35,927 bases of DNA from Bacteroidota bacterium (GTDB lineage Bacteria > Bacteroidota > Ignavibacteria > UBA10030 > UBA8401): NCBI GenBank assembly GCA_030679145.1, contig JAUXTU010000050.1, forward strand, positions 1 through 35,927. The letters run 5' to 3'. How positions within the stretch are numbered: the first letter of the stretch is position 1; every line of letters starts with the position of its first letter. The notes below the pieces were generated by a model. That model was not told the origin of the DNA. It was given only the letters and a program-made list of their open reading frames with translations, and ran no database searches. Below, in pieces: positions 15,261-24,233 of the stretch. A program made the position numbers and the translations under genes.

Positions 15261-16400
15261 TTAATTTGAAAGTAATGCTCTTGTTTCTCTATCTGCTTCA
15301 ACAATTTCTTCGAGCGAAGGGTTCGCTTTATTGGAATGTTTTTTCATTGCATTTCCGATAATATTTGGAATATCCATAAATGATATTTCGTTCTTCAAAA
15401 ATTTTGCTACTGCCACTTCGTTTGCAGCGTTCATCACTGCGGGGATTGTGCCCCCTTCTTTAAGTGCATCAAACGCCAATTGCAAGCATGGAAATCGATC
15501 TCTATCCGGTTCAAAAAATGTCATTTCACCTAAAGTGGGGAAATGAACGCGCGGGAATTTAGATGCCGAACGTGATGGATAGGTGAGTGCATATTGAATC
15601 GGGATTTTCATGTCCGGAATTCCCAATTGTGCTTTCACAGAGCCGTCAACAAATTCCACCATCGAATGGATGATCGATTGGGGATGAATGACAACTTCGA
15701 TTTTATCCGCTGGAATACCGAAAAGCCAATGCGCTTCAATGACTTCAAGTCCTTTGTTCATCATTGTTGCTGAATCGATGGTGATCTTGTTTCCCATTTT
15801 CCAATTGGGATGTTGTAATGCTTGTTCAAGCGTGACTGTGCGTAATTCTTCTTTGCTTTTTGTCCTAAACGGTCCGCCCGATGCGGTAAGAATGATCTTC
15901 TCTACTTTATTCGGAAGTTCACCGACAAGACATTGAAAGATTGCCGAATGTTCGCTGTCCACAGGAAGAAGGTCAACTTTATATCTATCCACTAACGGCA
16001 TTATGATCTCGCCGGCGACTACCAATGTTTCTTTGTTGGCAAGAGCAATTTTTTTCTTTGCTTCGATAGCTTTTATTGTCGGTTTCAATCCGGCAAATCC
16101 AACCAAAGAACTTATAACGATATCGACATCATTTCGTTGAACGATATCAATTAAACTTTCTTCTCCAAACAGTATTTCAGTCTTTCCACCAACTTGTTTT
16201 TTTAATTCCTTAGCTGAGTTCTCATTGTTAACTACAATTCCCTTTGGTTTGAATCGTTGTATTTGCTGCAGTAACAGTTGAATATTATTATTGCCGGTAA
16301 GATAATTTACTTTGAATTCTTTAGGGAAATAGGTAATCACTTCCAGTGTTTGTGTACCAATGGAACCTGTGGAACCTAGAATAGCTATATTTTTTATCAA
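15261..16400 (-). CDS. dxr: 1-deoxy-D-xylulose 5-phosphate reductoisomerase
   Basis: This 379-residue cytosolic enzyme is of normal length. The NADPH-binding GSTGSIG is at 9-15, with metal ligands Asp148 and Glu150 in PVDSEHSAIFQ and Glu219 and Glu222 in MNKGLEVIEAHWLFG. It converts DXP to MEP, the committed step of the non-mevalonate isoprenoid pathway; ispE lies 5 kb away. The start is a TTG codon at 16400: the upstream frame closes within 30 nt without an ATG, and this start gives the usual N-terminus. It precedes rseP by 50 nt on the same strand. Confidence 0.96.
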   Translation of the reverse strand: MIKNIAILGSTGSIGTQTLEVITYFPKEFKVNYLTGNNNIQLLLQQIQRFKPKGIVVNNENSAKELKKQVGGKTEILFGEESLIDIVQRNDVDIVISSLVGFAGLKPTIKAIEAKKKIALANKETLVVAGEIIMPLVDRYKVDLLPVDSEHSAIFQCLVGELPNKVEKIILTASGGPFRTKSKEELRTVTLEQALQHPNWKMGNKITIDSATMMNKGLEVIEAHWLFGIPADKIEVVIHPQSIIHSMVEFVDGSVKAQLGIPDMKIPIQYALTYPSRSASKFPRVHFPTLGEMTFFEPDRDRFPCLQLAFDALKEGGTIPAVMNAANEVAVAKFLKNEISFMDIPNIIGNAMKKHSNKANPSLEEIVEADRETRALLSN

Positions 16401-16430
16401 ACGAATACTCTGATTAATTGGTTCTATTTA

Positions 16431-16460
16431 CAAAATACCTAAATAGTGTCTTGGATGCAA
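16431..16460 (-). promoter_or_regulatory. Candidate promoter for dxr-rseP
   Basis: Read on the minus strand: TTG (16460-16458), a 20-nt spacer and TATTTTG (16437-16431), close to the TTG/TAnnTTTG type. The predicted start near 16424 leaves about 24 nt before the TTG start codon. Confidence 0.45.
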
Positions 16461-16499
16461 TGAAAGTAAAGTTGACCTATTATAAAATCTATGAGATTC

Positions 16500-16532
16500 T
16501 TTGCTATTCAAATAGCCAAATTCTTATATTTA
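16500..16532 (+). promoter_or_regulatory. Candidate promoter for the TPR gene, near-leaderless
   Basis: TTTG (16500-16503), a 21-nt spacer and TATATTTA (16525-16532). The ATG at 16538 lies only 5 nt after the -7 box, so the transcript would start at or beside the start codon. It is divergent from the dxr promoter. Confidence 0.35.
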
Positions 16533-16537
16533 TATAG

Positions 16538-18382
16538 ATGAAAATAACTTCTTCCATACTATACTTAATGCTCCTTTGTAGTGGGCTGTTTTCGCAGCAG
16601 GAACAAAATCAAAATATTTTACGCCTTGCACAGGCATTTGAACAACAGCAGGAATACGAAAGAGCACTGCAGTTGTACAGTGACCTGTTTGTAAAAGACA
16701 CTACGAATTACGTCTATTTTGACGCATTACGTAGAATGTTTGTTCAATTAAAACGATATGATGATGCGATCGCTCTCAGTGTGCGACGGCTTCGTTCTAC
16801 ACCGTTTGATTTTACACTTCAATCGAACATTGGTAGTCTATTTTCAATGGCAGGAAAAGAACAAAAAGCAGACTCTGTTTGGAATTTGGTTCTTCAATCC
16901 TCAAATAAAAATCAGATGTTTTTTCGCGCTGTCGCAAATGAACAAGTAAATCAACGATTGTTCTATAAAGCAATTGCATCGTACATCAGAGGGAGGAATG
17001 AGATCGGGGATCAATTTGTTTTTGCAAATGAGCTTGGATATCTCTATTCCTTTACAATGGATTTCTCAAACACCACCCGAGAATATTTGCGGATGCTCCG
17101 ACAGAATGAACAACAATTTGATTTTGTTCAATCGCGCCTTGCGGCAATCATTTCTCGTCCGGATGGATTAACTTCATGCACTGCTGTGGTTGAAGAGGAA
17201 TTACATAAGCTGCAAACGATTCCGTTAATGCGTATTCAAATGTGGCTCTATATGGAAGCGAATCGTTATAGCGATGCATTTGTCGTTACTCAAAAAATTG
17301 AACAATTGGTCAACTCGAATGGGCAAGAACTGTTTGCATTCGCAGAACGTGTTTTTCGTGAGAATGAATTTTCGGTTGCGGCTATTGCCTATCAACAAGC
17401 GTTGCAAACCGGCAGCAGAATGGCATTTATTCCTGCGGCAAAGTTCGGGTATGCACGGTGTGTTGAAGAATTGAGTCTGCACGGAGAACGAATCGAAGAA
17501 ATAAAAAAAGAAAATAATTCGCTTCTTGAAACTCAACCGAGTTTTTCTGGAGCCATTAATCTTTATTCAGCAATTGCAAAGGAGTATTCTTTTTCAGCGA
17601 TCAGTGCCAATGCGTTGTATCGAATCGGCTGGATCCGATACAAACAAATGTTCGACCTTGACGGTGCGCTGCAGATGTTTGATTCTGTGATGCTCAGTTC
17701 TCCTGCCGGACCGATGGTCCCGACGGTTCTTGCTGCAACCGGAGATATTTATATTGCACAAAATAAATTGGATGCCGCATCGAAGAAATACAATTTAATG
17801 GCTTCATCTCCGTTTTCAAATCAGGAACAACGAACCGCGGCACAATTTCGTTTGGCAGAGATCCAATTCTTTAAGAATAATTTTGACAGTGTTCTGGTCC
17901 TGCTTGCTCCGCTTACAGAAAACTTAAAGGTGGATGAATCAAATGATGCCTTGATCCTTCAATATTTTGTTACTGAGAATCAGTTTCAATTTTTGGAAGC
18001 CCTTAAACAATATTCTCGCTCTGAATTATTGGCGCGTCAATACAAACTTAGTGAAGCAATTCAAGAACTTTCTTCTATTATAGATATTTATCCCGCCGCA
18101 CCATTAGCGGATGATGTATTGTTGAAAAAAGCAGAATATTCTATTCAACTGAAGAAATATGCCGATGCGCTGGCTGATTATCAAAAATTGCTTGTGGATT
18201 ACCAAGAAAGCATCGAAAAAGATAGAACGCAGTTTAGAATTGGTGAATTGTATGAATTGTATCTGGGCGATAAACAAAAAGCCATTGCTGCATATGAAGT
18301 AATATTGGAAAAATACCCATTTTCACTATTTGTTGAACAGGCTAGGAAAAAGATCCGTCAACTCCGCGGAGATTCAATTTGA
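16538..18382 (+). CDS. Secreted TPR-repeat protein
   Basis: This 614-residue protein has a signal peptide (MKITSSILYLMLLCSGLFSQ) followed by many helix-turn-helix pairs of TPR type along its whole length, for example QQEYERALQLYSDLF (about 36-50), YADALADYQKLLVDYQE and KQKAIAAYEVILEKYPFS near the C-terminus. Such proteins act as periplasmic or outer-membrane scaffolds, sometimes in cell-envelope assembly (BamD/YbgF-like). The exact partner is unknown. Its TGA stop overlaps the start of the next gene, and the third gene overlaps again, so 16538-19463 is one operon. Confidence 0.85.
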   Translation: MKITSSILYLMLLCSGLFSQQEQNQNILRLAQAFEQQQEYERALQLYSDLFVKDTTNYVYFDALRRMFVQLKRYDDAIALSVRRLRSTPFDFTLQSNIGSLFSMAGKEQKADSVWNLVLQSSNKNQMFFRAVANEQVNQRLFYKAIASYIRGRNEIGDQFVFANELGYLYSFTMDFSNTTREYLRMLRQNEQQFDFVQSRLAAIISRPDGLTSCTAVVEEELHKLQTIPLMRIQMWLYMEANRYSDAFVVTQKIEQLVNSNGQELFAFAERVFRENEFSVAAIAYQQALQTGSRMAFIPAAKFGYARCVEELSLHGERIEEIKKENNSLLETQPSFSGAINLYSAIAKEYSFSAISANALYRIGWIRYKQMFDLDGALQMFDSVMLSSPAGPMVPTVLAATGDIYIAQNKLDAASKKYNLMASSPFSNQEQRTAAQFRLAEIQFFKNNFDSVLVLLAPLTENLKVDESNDALILQYFVTENQFQFLEALKQYSRSELLARQYKLSEAIQELSSIIDIYPAAPLADDVLLKKAEYSIQLKKYADALADYQKLLVDYQESIEKDRTQFRIGELYELYLGDKQKAIAAYEVILEKYPFSLFVEQARKKIRQLRGDSI

Positions 18383-18738
18383 TCGATCTTGAATCGGTTC
18401 GAAATTATTGTTTGAAAAAAAAAGGGAAAATTACCGAGGAATTTCCGTTTGACGAAGATGTGTTGGTCTTCAAAATGCATGGTAAAATCTTCTTACTGAC
18501 CAATATCAACGAAATACCATTTTCTATAAATCTAAAATGCGATGCCGAACGTGCCATAGAGTTGCGTGAACGATTTGCTTCAATAACAGCTGCTTGGCAT
18601 ATGAATAAGAAAATGTGGAATACAGTAGTGGTCAATGGAACAGTGTCGGAAAGACTTATTTATGAACTTATCGATCATTCCTACGACGAGGTAGTAAAAA
18701 AACTTCCTAAAAAAGTAAGAGACATTATTAAGAAATGA
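18379..18738 (+). CDS. MmcQ/YjbR family protein
   Basis: This 119-residue protein shows the family features: an N-terminal LESVRNYCLKKKGKITEEFPF stretch (seen as YCLKKKGKITEEFPFD), KMHGKIFLL, the NLKCD segment and AAWHMNKKMWNTV. Members are small soluble double-wing-fold proteins that may bind DNA; the biological role is unsettled. The start is TTG at 18379, overlapping the TGA stop of the preceding gene, and its own TGA overlaps the ATG of the deacetylase gene, so translation of all three is probably coupled. Confidence 0.88.
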   Translation: MIDLESVRNYCLKKKGKITEEFPFDEDVLVFKMHGKIFLLTNINEIPFSINLKCDAERAIELRERFASITAAWHMNKKMWNTVVVNGTVSERLIYELIDHSYDEVVKKLPKKVRDIIKK

Positions 18739-19463
18739 CCCGATTATTTTTCTACTGCTTCATTTTTCCATTCCTGCTGTTTAGTCAAGAATTATCAAAA
18801 TATATTCCCAAGCAATTTACTATTGTAAGTGCACCTATTGATTCAATTGTTCCGCGAATTTTTACCAGTGGCTCGCGAAGTGAGAAACGAATCGCACTTA
18901 CATTCGATGCGTGTGCAAATACATATAGAAGCAAATATGACAGCGCAGTTATTGGAATATTAATCAGGACACGAACCCCTGCTACCTTGTTCATTTCAGG
19001 GAAGTGGGCAGTTGAACATTTAAAAGAAACAAAATTTCTTGGGCAGCAGCATCTTTTTGAAATTGGAAATCATTCGTTCATTCATCCTCATTTTCCACAA
19101 ATCTCAAAGAGCCGGATGAATGAAGAGCTTCAGTTGACGCAAAACGTACTTTTTACCTTGACCAAAAAAATACCAAAGATCTTTCGCTCTCCCTATGGTG
19201 AAATTAACGATACGATTGTTCGGTCTGCTGCATTGTTTGGAATGACAACTGTTGCATATGATCTTCCGTCCGGTGATCCGGATACATTGGTAACAAAGCA
19301 GAAATTGATCGATTATGTTTCTGCAAAAACAAAGAATGGTTCAGTGATTGTGATGCATATGAATAAACGAGGGTGGCATACTGCAGAAGCATTACCTGAG
19401 ATCATCGAACGGCTACGAAAACGCGGGTTTGTATTTGTTACAATCAGTGAGTTGATGCAATAA
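18735..19463 (+). CDS. Polysaccharide deacetylase (NodB homology domain), secreted
   Basis: This 242-residue protein has a signal peptide (MTRLFFYCFIFPFLLFSQ). The NodB motifs appear in order: TFDAC (56-60) with catalytic-base Asp58, HSFIH (113-117) with metal-binding His113 and His117, RSPYG (151-155), DLPSGDPD (about 176-183) and IVMHMN with His208. The usual TFDD has become TFDA, so the first metal-binding Asp is absent, as in a known subgroup with TFDAC. It likely removes acetyl groups from an envelope glycan such as peptidoglycan or exopolysaccharide. Its 3' end is 3 bp from that of the convergent TonB-dependent receptor gene. Confidence 0.88.
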   Translation: MTRLFFYCFIFPFLLFSQELSKYIPKQFTIVSAPIDSIVPRIFTSGSRSEKRIALTFDACANTYRSKYDSAVIGILIRTRTPATLFISGKWAVEHLKETKFLGQQHLFEIGNHSFIHPHFPQISKSRMNEELQLTQNVLFTLTKKIPKIFRSPYGEINDTIVRSAALFGMTTVAYDLPSGDPDTLVTKQKLIDYVSAKTKNGSVIVMHMNKRGWHTAEALPEIIERLRKRGFVFVTISELMQ

Positions 19464-19466
19464 ATA

Positions 19467-21452
19467 TCAATCTAAAAATTCCCACGACACGCCAAAACGA
19501 ATATTTCGATCATACATTGGATACACTGGTACCAATAAATATTGTGTGCCGGTTAAATTTTCCCAGATCAAGTGGACATACGCGTCACCGATCTTTCCAA
19601 CAGCAAAAAAATCTACAGTGCCGCTAGGACCATACGAAATTAAATCTGATGGAATCCAAACTCCAAACTCATCATACGGTTTCATGCCATTCTGCTTTGA
19701 ATAAAAGTTTCCACGGAAGCCGAATTTAATATCCAAATGTCCGCTTGCAAGCAATCCTTGATAATAGATCGATCCATTCATCGTCAGTTCAGGAGAGAGA
19801 GTTAACGTGACATTGTCTCGTGTGATCGTCGGTCGTTTTAAATAGTTTGCGGTCCCTTGCAGATGAAAATCATTCCATATCAAATGACTGGAAGCTGTGA
19901 TTGCATCAAACGTATATTGACCCGGGTAAAAATAATTGTAATCAAAAAATGAGCTAAAGATGGAATTTGTATCCGATATAATAGGATTCTTTTGGATTAT
20001 CCTTTTATAGATCATTTGAAAAGAAAAAAACTGAGGTGTTGAAAATCGCACCCCAGCTTCCATTAACGAAAATGTTTCATCACTTTTTTGTGTGGCAATC
20101 AATTGTGTGGCATTTGAGAATTCTGTGGACATTACACCGGATGTGGGCCTATCATTAATGATATTTTGAGTAAGACCGCCGAATAGTTCAAATGATGATA
20201 TCCGCAATTTCCCTTCAACTCCTCCGTTGATCATAAATTGATTTTGAAGGTCTTTGATCGTTGCAAATGGCGAAATTACAAAGAATGATGATTTGAATAT
20301 TTCGCTTTTTAATCCTGCAGTAATGATATCTTTATTTTGAATACTGGCAAGATCGGCATAACCCAAAAAACGGATATCAGAATATTGGGAGACAAAGTTC
20401 AGTTTCACACCTTTTGTTGCCGTTGAAAAATCCCTTTTTTGAAAAATACTATCGGTAAAGAAATAGGTTCGATTCTCTTCATTTCTGTATTCGCGTAATT
20501 TGTCAGATGCATAGATGGACATCGTTGCAAGGAACGTCGAATCTTCAAAAGGATAAAATGCAGCCGTAAGATTATAATTGTTTGAATATAACTTCTCGTA
20601 TGTCTCAAAATTTTCAACAGAGGCTTCTAATCCATCATAGATGTTTGTCGTAGTAAATACATTCACGCCGCCATGTAATCCTGTCCACGTTTTATTATAA
20701 AAATAAGTGAATGAAAGATTAAACCAATTAGTCAGATTGTATCGCAGTTTGGATCGGATATTCCAAGCATCATCATTGGAATTGATATACCGTCCGCGGT
20801 ATTTTTGGTTTCCTTTGTTCGATCCAAAACCGTAATGAGCAAGTGCAAATGAAAGATTCATTCCATTTGCGATATTCTGAGCAAACATTGCATCGGTATG
20901 AGTATAACCCGAAACTCCCTGACTATATCGAAGGTGTGTTATTGCTCTATTATTGTTAAAATTTTTTGTAATAATGTTGATAACACCCCCTGCAGATTTT
21001 CCGTCATAGAACATGGCGTTCGTTCCGGAGATAAATTCAATGCGTTCAATTGCATCGACGGGAATGTTCCACAGATTGTAACTGCCGGTGTAATAATCGT
21101 TATAGGGAATACCATCTACCATTACAGCTACATTCTTGTCATCAAGACCGCTAGATACTATTTGGTTCTGCTGTCCCGGGCTTGCAAGATCACGCACAAA
21201 TATTCCTGGTTGTGCACCAATAATATCATACAACGAGCGATATTCTTGAAATGTTATTTCCTTGTGTGAAATGATGAATGAGGAATCTCCAAATGGTTCA
21301 ATTGAGCCGAGTTCCGGGATTGGATTTACTTTTATGACCGAGTCTTTTACAATTGTTGTAATGGAATCTTTCTTCACAGAAAGAGAATCACCATTTTGTG
21401 CAAAGAGCAGAAAATGTATTGACGCGAAGAAAAGAAAGGAAATTTTTTTCAT
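19467..21452 (-). CDS. TonB-dependent outer-membrane receptor
   Basis: This 661-residue protein has a signal peptide (MKKISFLFFASIHFLLFAQ). The plug domain at about 65-165 shows LYDIIGAQPGIFVRDLA, NVAVMVDGIPYNDYYTGSYN, IPVDAIERIEFISG and the end motif GGVINIITKNF. A barrel of about 490 residues finishes in FGVSWEF plus two residues. At this length it resembles BtuB/siderophore-type receptors; the substrate cannot be told. The ATG overlaps the ispE stop by one base (TAATG), so it is translated after ispE. No terminator separates it from the convergent deacetylase gene 3 bp away. Confidence 0.9.
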   Translation of the reverse strand: MKKISFLFFASIHFLLFAQNGDSLSVKKDSITTIVKDSVIKVNPIPELGSIEPFGDSSFIISHKEITFQEYRSLYDIIGAQPGIFVRDLASPGQQNQIVSSGLDDKNVAVMVDGIPYNDYYTGSYNLWNIPVDAIERIEFISGTNAMFYDGKSAGGVINIITKNFNNNRAITHLRYSQGVSGYTHTDAMFAQNIANGMNLSFALAHYGFGSNKGNQKYRGRYINSNDDAWNIRSKLRYNLTNWFNLSFTYFYNKTWTGLHGGVNVFTTTNIYDGLEASVENFETYEKLYSNNYNLTAAFYPFEDSTFLATMSIYASDKLREYRNEENRTYFFTDSIFQKRDFSTATKGVKLNFVSQYSDIRFLGYADLASIQNKDIITAGLKSEIFKSSFFVISPFATIKDLQNQFMINGGVEGKLRISSFELFGGLTQNIINDRPTSGVMSTEFSNATQLIATQKSDETFSLMEAGVRFSTPQFFSFQMIYKRIIQKNPIISDTNSIFSSFFDYNYFYPGQYTFDAITASSHLIWNDFHLQGTANYLKRPTITRDNVTLTLSPELTMNGSIYYQGLLASGHLDIKFGFRGNFYSKQNGMKPYDEFGVWIPSDLISYGPSGTVDFFAVGKIGDAYVHLIWENLTGTQYLLVPVYPMYDRNIRFGVSWEFLD

Positions 21453-22300
21453 TAAGGCAAAGGACTAAAATATGGTTCTGTGAGATGAATAAAATATTCT
21501 TTCTTGAAAAATTCAATTGCCGCTTGGGCTGAGTGTTCATTCTCAAACAATCCAAATACTGATGATCCGCTTCCGGACATTAGTGACAATACCGCTCCTA
21601 ATTCAGCCAACTGAAGCTTGATTTTTTTTATCTGGGGAAATTCATTAAGCACAACACCTTCAAAATCGTTTTTAGAGTCTATGATTGTTTGAATTGGAGC
21701 ATACAAGAATTTGTCAAATAATCGTTGGCGAACAGGGAAGACGTTATTTCTCTGTTCAGACAATATCTTATATGCCCATGGTGTTGAAACATGAATATTT
21801 GGATTGATCAAAACGATCCAATACGGAAGAGTAAGAGTAATTTCTTGAAGTAATTCACCGCGCCCTTCGGCATACGCCGATGAGTCCGAAAGAAAGAACG
21901 GTACATCGGAACCAAGCTGTAATGCCAATTTTTCTAATTGTGAAGGCTCTGTTTTCATATTCCACAACTTTGGCAAATGCCGTAAGATAGCTGCAGCATC
22001 GCTGCTTCCACCGCCTAAACCAGCACCTATCGGGATATTTTTTTTTATGAAAATTTTCGCTCCGTTGGTAACTCCGAGTTCTTTTTGAAGCAATTCAACT
22101 GCTTTCCAGCATAAATTATTGTTATCGGTCGGTATTTTGGGATTCGAACATGAAATGATGATATTGTTTCCAGTGGACAGCTGAACTTCATCAAAAAGGT
22201 TAATGTGGTAGAAAATGGTCTCTATGTTGTGAAAACCATCGGCTCTTTTCCCAATAACATATAATCCTAGATTGATTTTGGCGTACGCTTTAATATCCAT
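21452..22300 (-). CDS. ispE: 4-diphosphocytidyl-2-C-methyl-D-erythritol kinase
   Basis: This 282-residue GHMP kinase of the MEP pathway phosphorylates CDP-ME with ATP. Seen: the N-terminal KAYAKINLGLYVIGKRADGF motif (residues 4-23) with its catalytic Lys, the ATP-binding PIGAGLGGGSSDAAA loop near residue 95, SDVPFF, and the C-terminal LMSGSGSSVFGLF glycine-rich motif. The upstream in-frame ATG at 22339 would add 13 residues not found in the family, so ATG 22300 is chosen. It pairs with dxr elsewhere in the window for isoprenoid synthesis. The stop overlaps the receptor gene's start. Confidence 0.95.
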   Translation of the reverse strand: MDIKAYAKINLGLYVIGKRADGFHNIETIFYHINLFDEVQLSTGNNIIISCSNPKIPTDNNNLCWKAVELLQKELGVTNGAKIFIKKNIPIGAGLGGGSSDAAAILRHLPKLWNMKTEPSQLEKLALQLGSDVPFFLSDSSAYAEGRGELLQEITLTLPYWIVLINPNIHVSTPWAYKILSEQRNNVFPVRQRLFDKFLYAPIQTIIDSKNDFEGVVLNEFPQIKKIKLQLAELGAVLSLMSGSGSSVFGLFENEHSAQAAIEFFKKEYFIHLTEPYFSPLP

Positions 22301-22309
22301 AATATAACG

Positions 22310-22340
22310 CAAGATACGAGAAGATTGCAGCATGAGCAAG
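22310..22340 (-). promoter_or_regulatory. Candidate promoter for ispE and the TonB receptor
   Basis: On the minus strand: CTTG (22340-22337), a 20-nt spacer, then TATCTTG (22316-22310). The predicted start is about 4 nt before the ispE ATG, giving a nearly leaderless message, similar to the TPR gene at 16538. Confidence 0.4.
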
Positions 22341-22402
22341 ATTTTGAACCTTTTAATAACTTTGTTGTTGATTTTTTAACTGCGTTTGGCTATTATTTCA
22401 AT

Positions 22403-22427
22403 GTTATTGTTTGGTGAAAACAATAAC
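22403..22427. promoter_or_regulatory. Inverted repeat upstream of the response regulator, possible operator
   Basis: GTTATTGTTT (22403-22412) and AAACAATAAC (22418-22427) are perfect 10-bp arms with a 5-nt centre, 22 bp before the ATG at 22449. There is no T tract, so a protein-binding site or a 5' leader hairpin is more likely than a terminator. The centre includes TTTGGTGAAA, repeated upstream of 24403. Confidence 0.4.
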
Positions 22428-22448
22428 TAAACTTTATCTGGGGAATTT

Positions 22449-22820
22449 ATGGCACAACCTTTTAACATACTTGTTGTAGATGATGAAGATGCACTTCGTA
22501 ATGTACTCAGCAGTGAACTGCAAGGTGAAGGGTATTCAGTTGTTTCTGCGGCAGATGGAGATGAAGCGATCACTATTCTCGGTCAAAAATCTTTTCATCT
22601 TGTTCTTCTGGATATTAAAATGCCTCGTGTTGACGGGTTTGAAGTATTGAAATTCATTAAAGAAAAAAAACCTGACACCAAAGTGATCATGCTGACAGGT
22701 TTTGCTGATTTGAAAAATGCCATCGAATCAAAGAAGCTTGGCGCCGAAGATTTTGTCAGCAAACCGTATGACTTGGTTGATCTGCTTACAACAATTGAGC
22801 GCGTGCTTTCCGCAGAGTAA
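22449..22820 (+). CDS. Single-domain response regulator (CheY-like receiver)
   Basis: This 123-residue protein is only a receiver domain. It has the acidic pocket Asp11-Asp12, phospho-acceptor Asp55 (LLDIKMP), Thr83 (MLTGF) and Lys105 (SKPYD), all intact, so it should be phosphorylated. It has no output domain and must act by protein contact or as a phosphate relay. GGGGAA before the ATG is a fair ribosome-binding site. It is closely similar to the receiver of the next gene (MPRVDG-EVLKFI shared), which suggests a tandem duplication. No histidine kinase is in the window. Confidence 0.93.
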   Translation: MAQPFNILVVDDEDALRNVLSSELQGEGYSVVSAADGDEAITILGQKSFHLVLLDIKMPRVDGFEVLKFIKEKKPDTKVIMLTGFADLKNAIESKKLGAEDFVSKPYDLVDLLTTIERVLSAE

Positions 22821-22859
22821 TCATTCCTGATATAATTTTCCGAAGTAAAGGCACAACCA

Positions 22860-24233
22860 ATGGTTCGCAATAGTACCATTCTTATTGTTGATGATGAACC
22901 AAGCGTGTGTTTCCTCCTTAAAGAAGAACTCTCTGAACAAAAAAAATTCGAAATCTATACAGCCGAAGATGGCATTACTGCGATCAATGCATTGCAGCAG
23001 CGTCCATTCGATGTTGTACTTCTAGATGTAAGAATGCCCCGTGTTGATGGAATGGAAGTTTTGAAATTCATCAACGAACATCATCCCACAACGCATGTTA
23101 TCATGCTCTCCAACTATGCCGATGTTAAGACCGCCATTGAAGCGACAAAACTCGGTGCATATGATTTTGTAGGAAAGCCGTACAACAGAGATGAACTTCT
23201 TGCAACAATACAACGTGCATTAGAACATCGACGTTTGGCAATTGATAATGAGTTGATGAAGTATGAACTTTCCCGCAAAGCAGGCGAGAAAGAAATTATT
23301 GCGACGAGTTCCGCAATGAAATTATTGATTGCCACCGCAAAAAAAATTGCTTCAAGTGACTCTATCGTTCACATTCATGGCGCAAGCGGTTCCGGAAAAG
23401 AACTCATTGCACATCTTGTTCATTCCGAAAGTCTGCGAAAAGAACGTCCGTTCGTTATTGTAAACTGTGCATCGCTTCCCGATAATTTATTGGAGAGCGA
23501 ATTATTCGGTCATGAAAAGGGAGCATTTACCAATGCTCATCAGATGAAACAAGGACTTGTAGAGGTTGCAAATGGTGGATCCTTGTTCTTAGATGAAGTA
23601 GGGGATATCAGTCCTATTGTACAGCCAAAGTTGCTGCGGTTTTTGGAGACCGGAGAATTCCGGCGAGTGGGTGGAACGACCGCAATGCGGGTTGATGTCC
23701 GCATAATTTCTGCAACAAATAAAGACCTTCAAGCAGAAGTGACCGCCGGGCGTTTTCGTGAAGACCTGCTGTATCGATTGAATGTTGTAACATTAAGGAT
23801 TCCACCCTTAAAAGAACGCAAAGAGGATATTCCCTTACTTGTTGAATATTTTTTGAAAAGAAAATTGAAAGGGAAGAGTGTTAAAAAAATTGGCGATGAT
23901 GCAATGCAAGCGTTGCTTGCGTATGATTGGCCAGGAAATATTCGTGAATTGGAACATGCAATTGAAGGAGCAATGCTTCTCTCTCACGACGATGTGATCA
24001 CTGCTGATGATTTTCTGCTGACGCAAAACAAAATAACATTCGGTGCAGAATTATTGAAGCGTAATGATTCATCGGTACTGACTATTGATGAGTTAGAACG
24101 GATCCATATTGAACAGATTCTTAAAAAATTTAAATTCTCAAGAAGTAAAACCGCCGAAGCGCTCGGCATCACTCAAAAAACACTGTACCTCAAGATTAAA
24201 CGCTATAAAATCCCTACCGGCGATAACGATTAG
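22860..24233 (+). CDS. NtrC-family sigma-54-dependent response regulator
   Basis: This 457-residue protein has a receiver domain (1-120; Asp11-Asp12, phospho-acceptor Asp56, Ser84, Lys106). An AAA+ sigma-54 activator domain follows (about 145-375), with Walker A GASGSGK (174-180), the loop GAFTNA (221-226), Walker B SLFLDE (241-246), an arginine-finger region with FREDLLYRLNV, and WPGNIREL. The Fis-type helix-turn-helix is at about 410-450 (SRSKTAEALGITQKTLYLKI). It should activate sigma-54 promoters when phosphorylated. The loop has Asn in place of the second Gly of GAFTGA; this variant occurs in the family, but the Gly is normally important for sigma-54 contact. The gene lies 39 nt after its paralogue; no kinase gene is adjacent. 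Confidence 0.95.
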   Translation: MVRNSTILIVDDEPSVCFLLKEELSEQKKFEIYTAEDGITAINALQQRPFDVVLLDVRMPRVDGMEVLKFINEHHPTTHVIMLSNYADVKTAIEATKLGAYDFVGKPYNRDELLATIQRALEHRRLAIDNELMKYELSRKAGEKEIIATSSAMKLLIATAKKIASSDSIVHIHGASGSGKELIAHLVHSESLRKERPFVIVNCASLPDNLLESELFGHEKGAFTNAHQMKQGLVEVANGGSLFLDEVGDISPIVQPKLLRFLETGEFRRVGGTTAMRVDVRIISATNKDLQAEVTAGRFREDLLYRLNVVTLRIPPLKERKEDIPLLVEYFLKRKLKGKSVKKIGDDAMQALLAYDWPGNIRELEHAIEGAMLLSHDDVITADDFLLTQNKITFGAELLKRNDSSVLTIDELERIHIEQILKKFKFSRSKTAEALGITQKTLYLKIKRYKIPTGDND

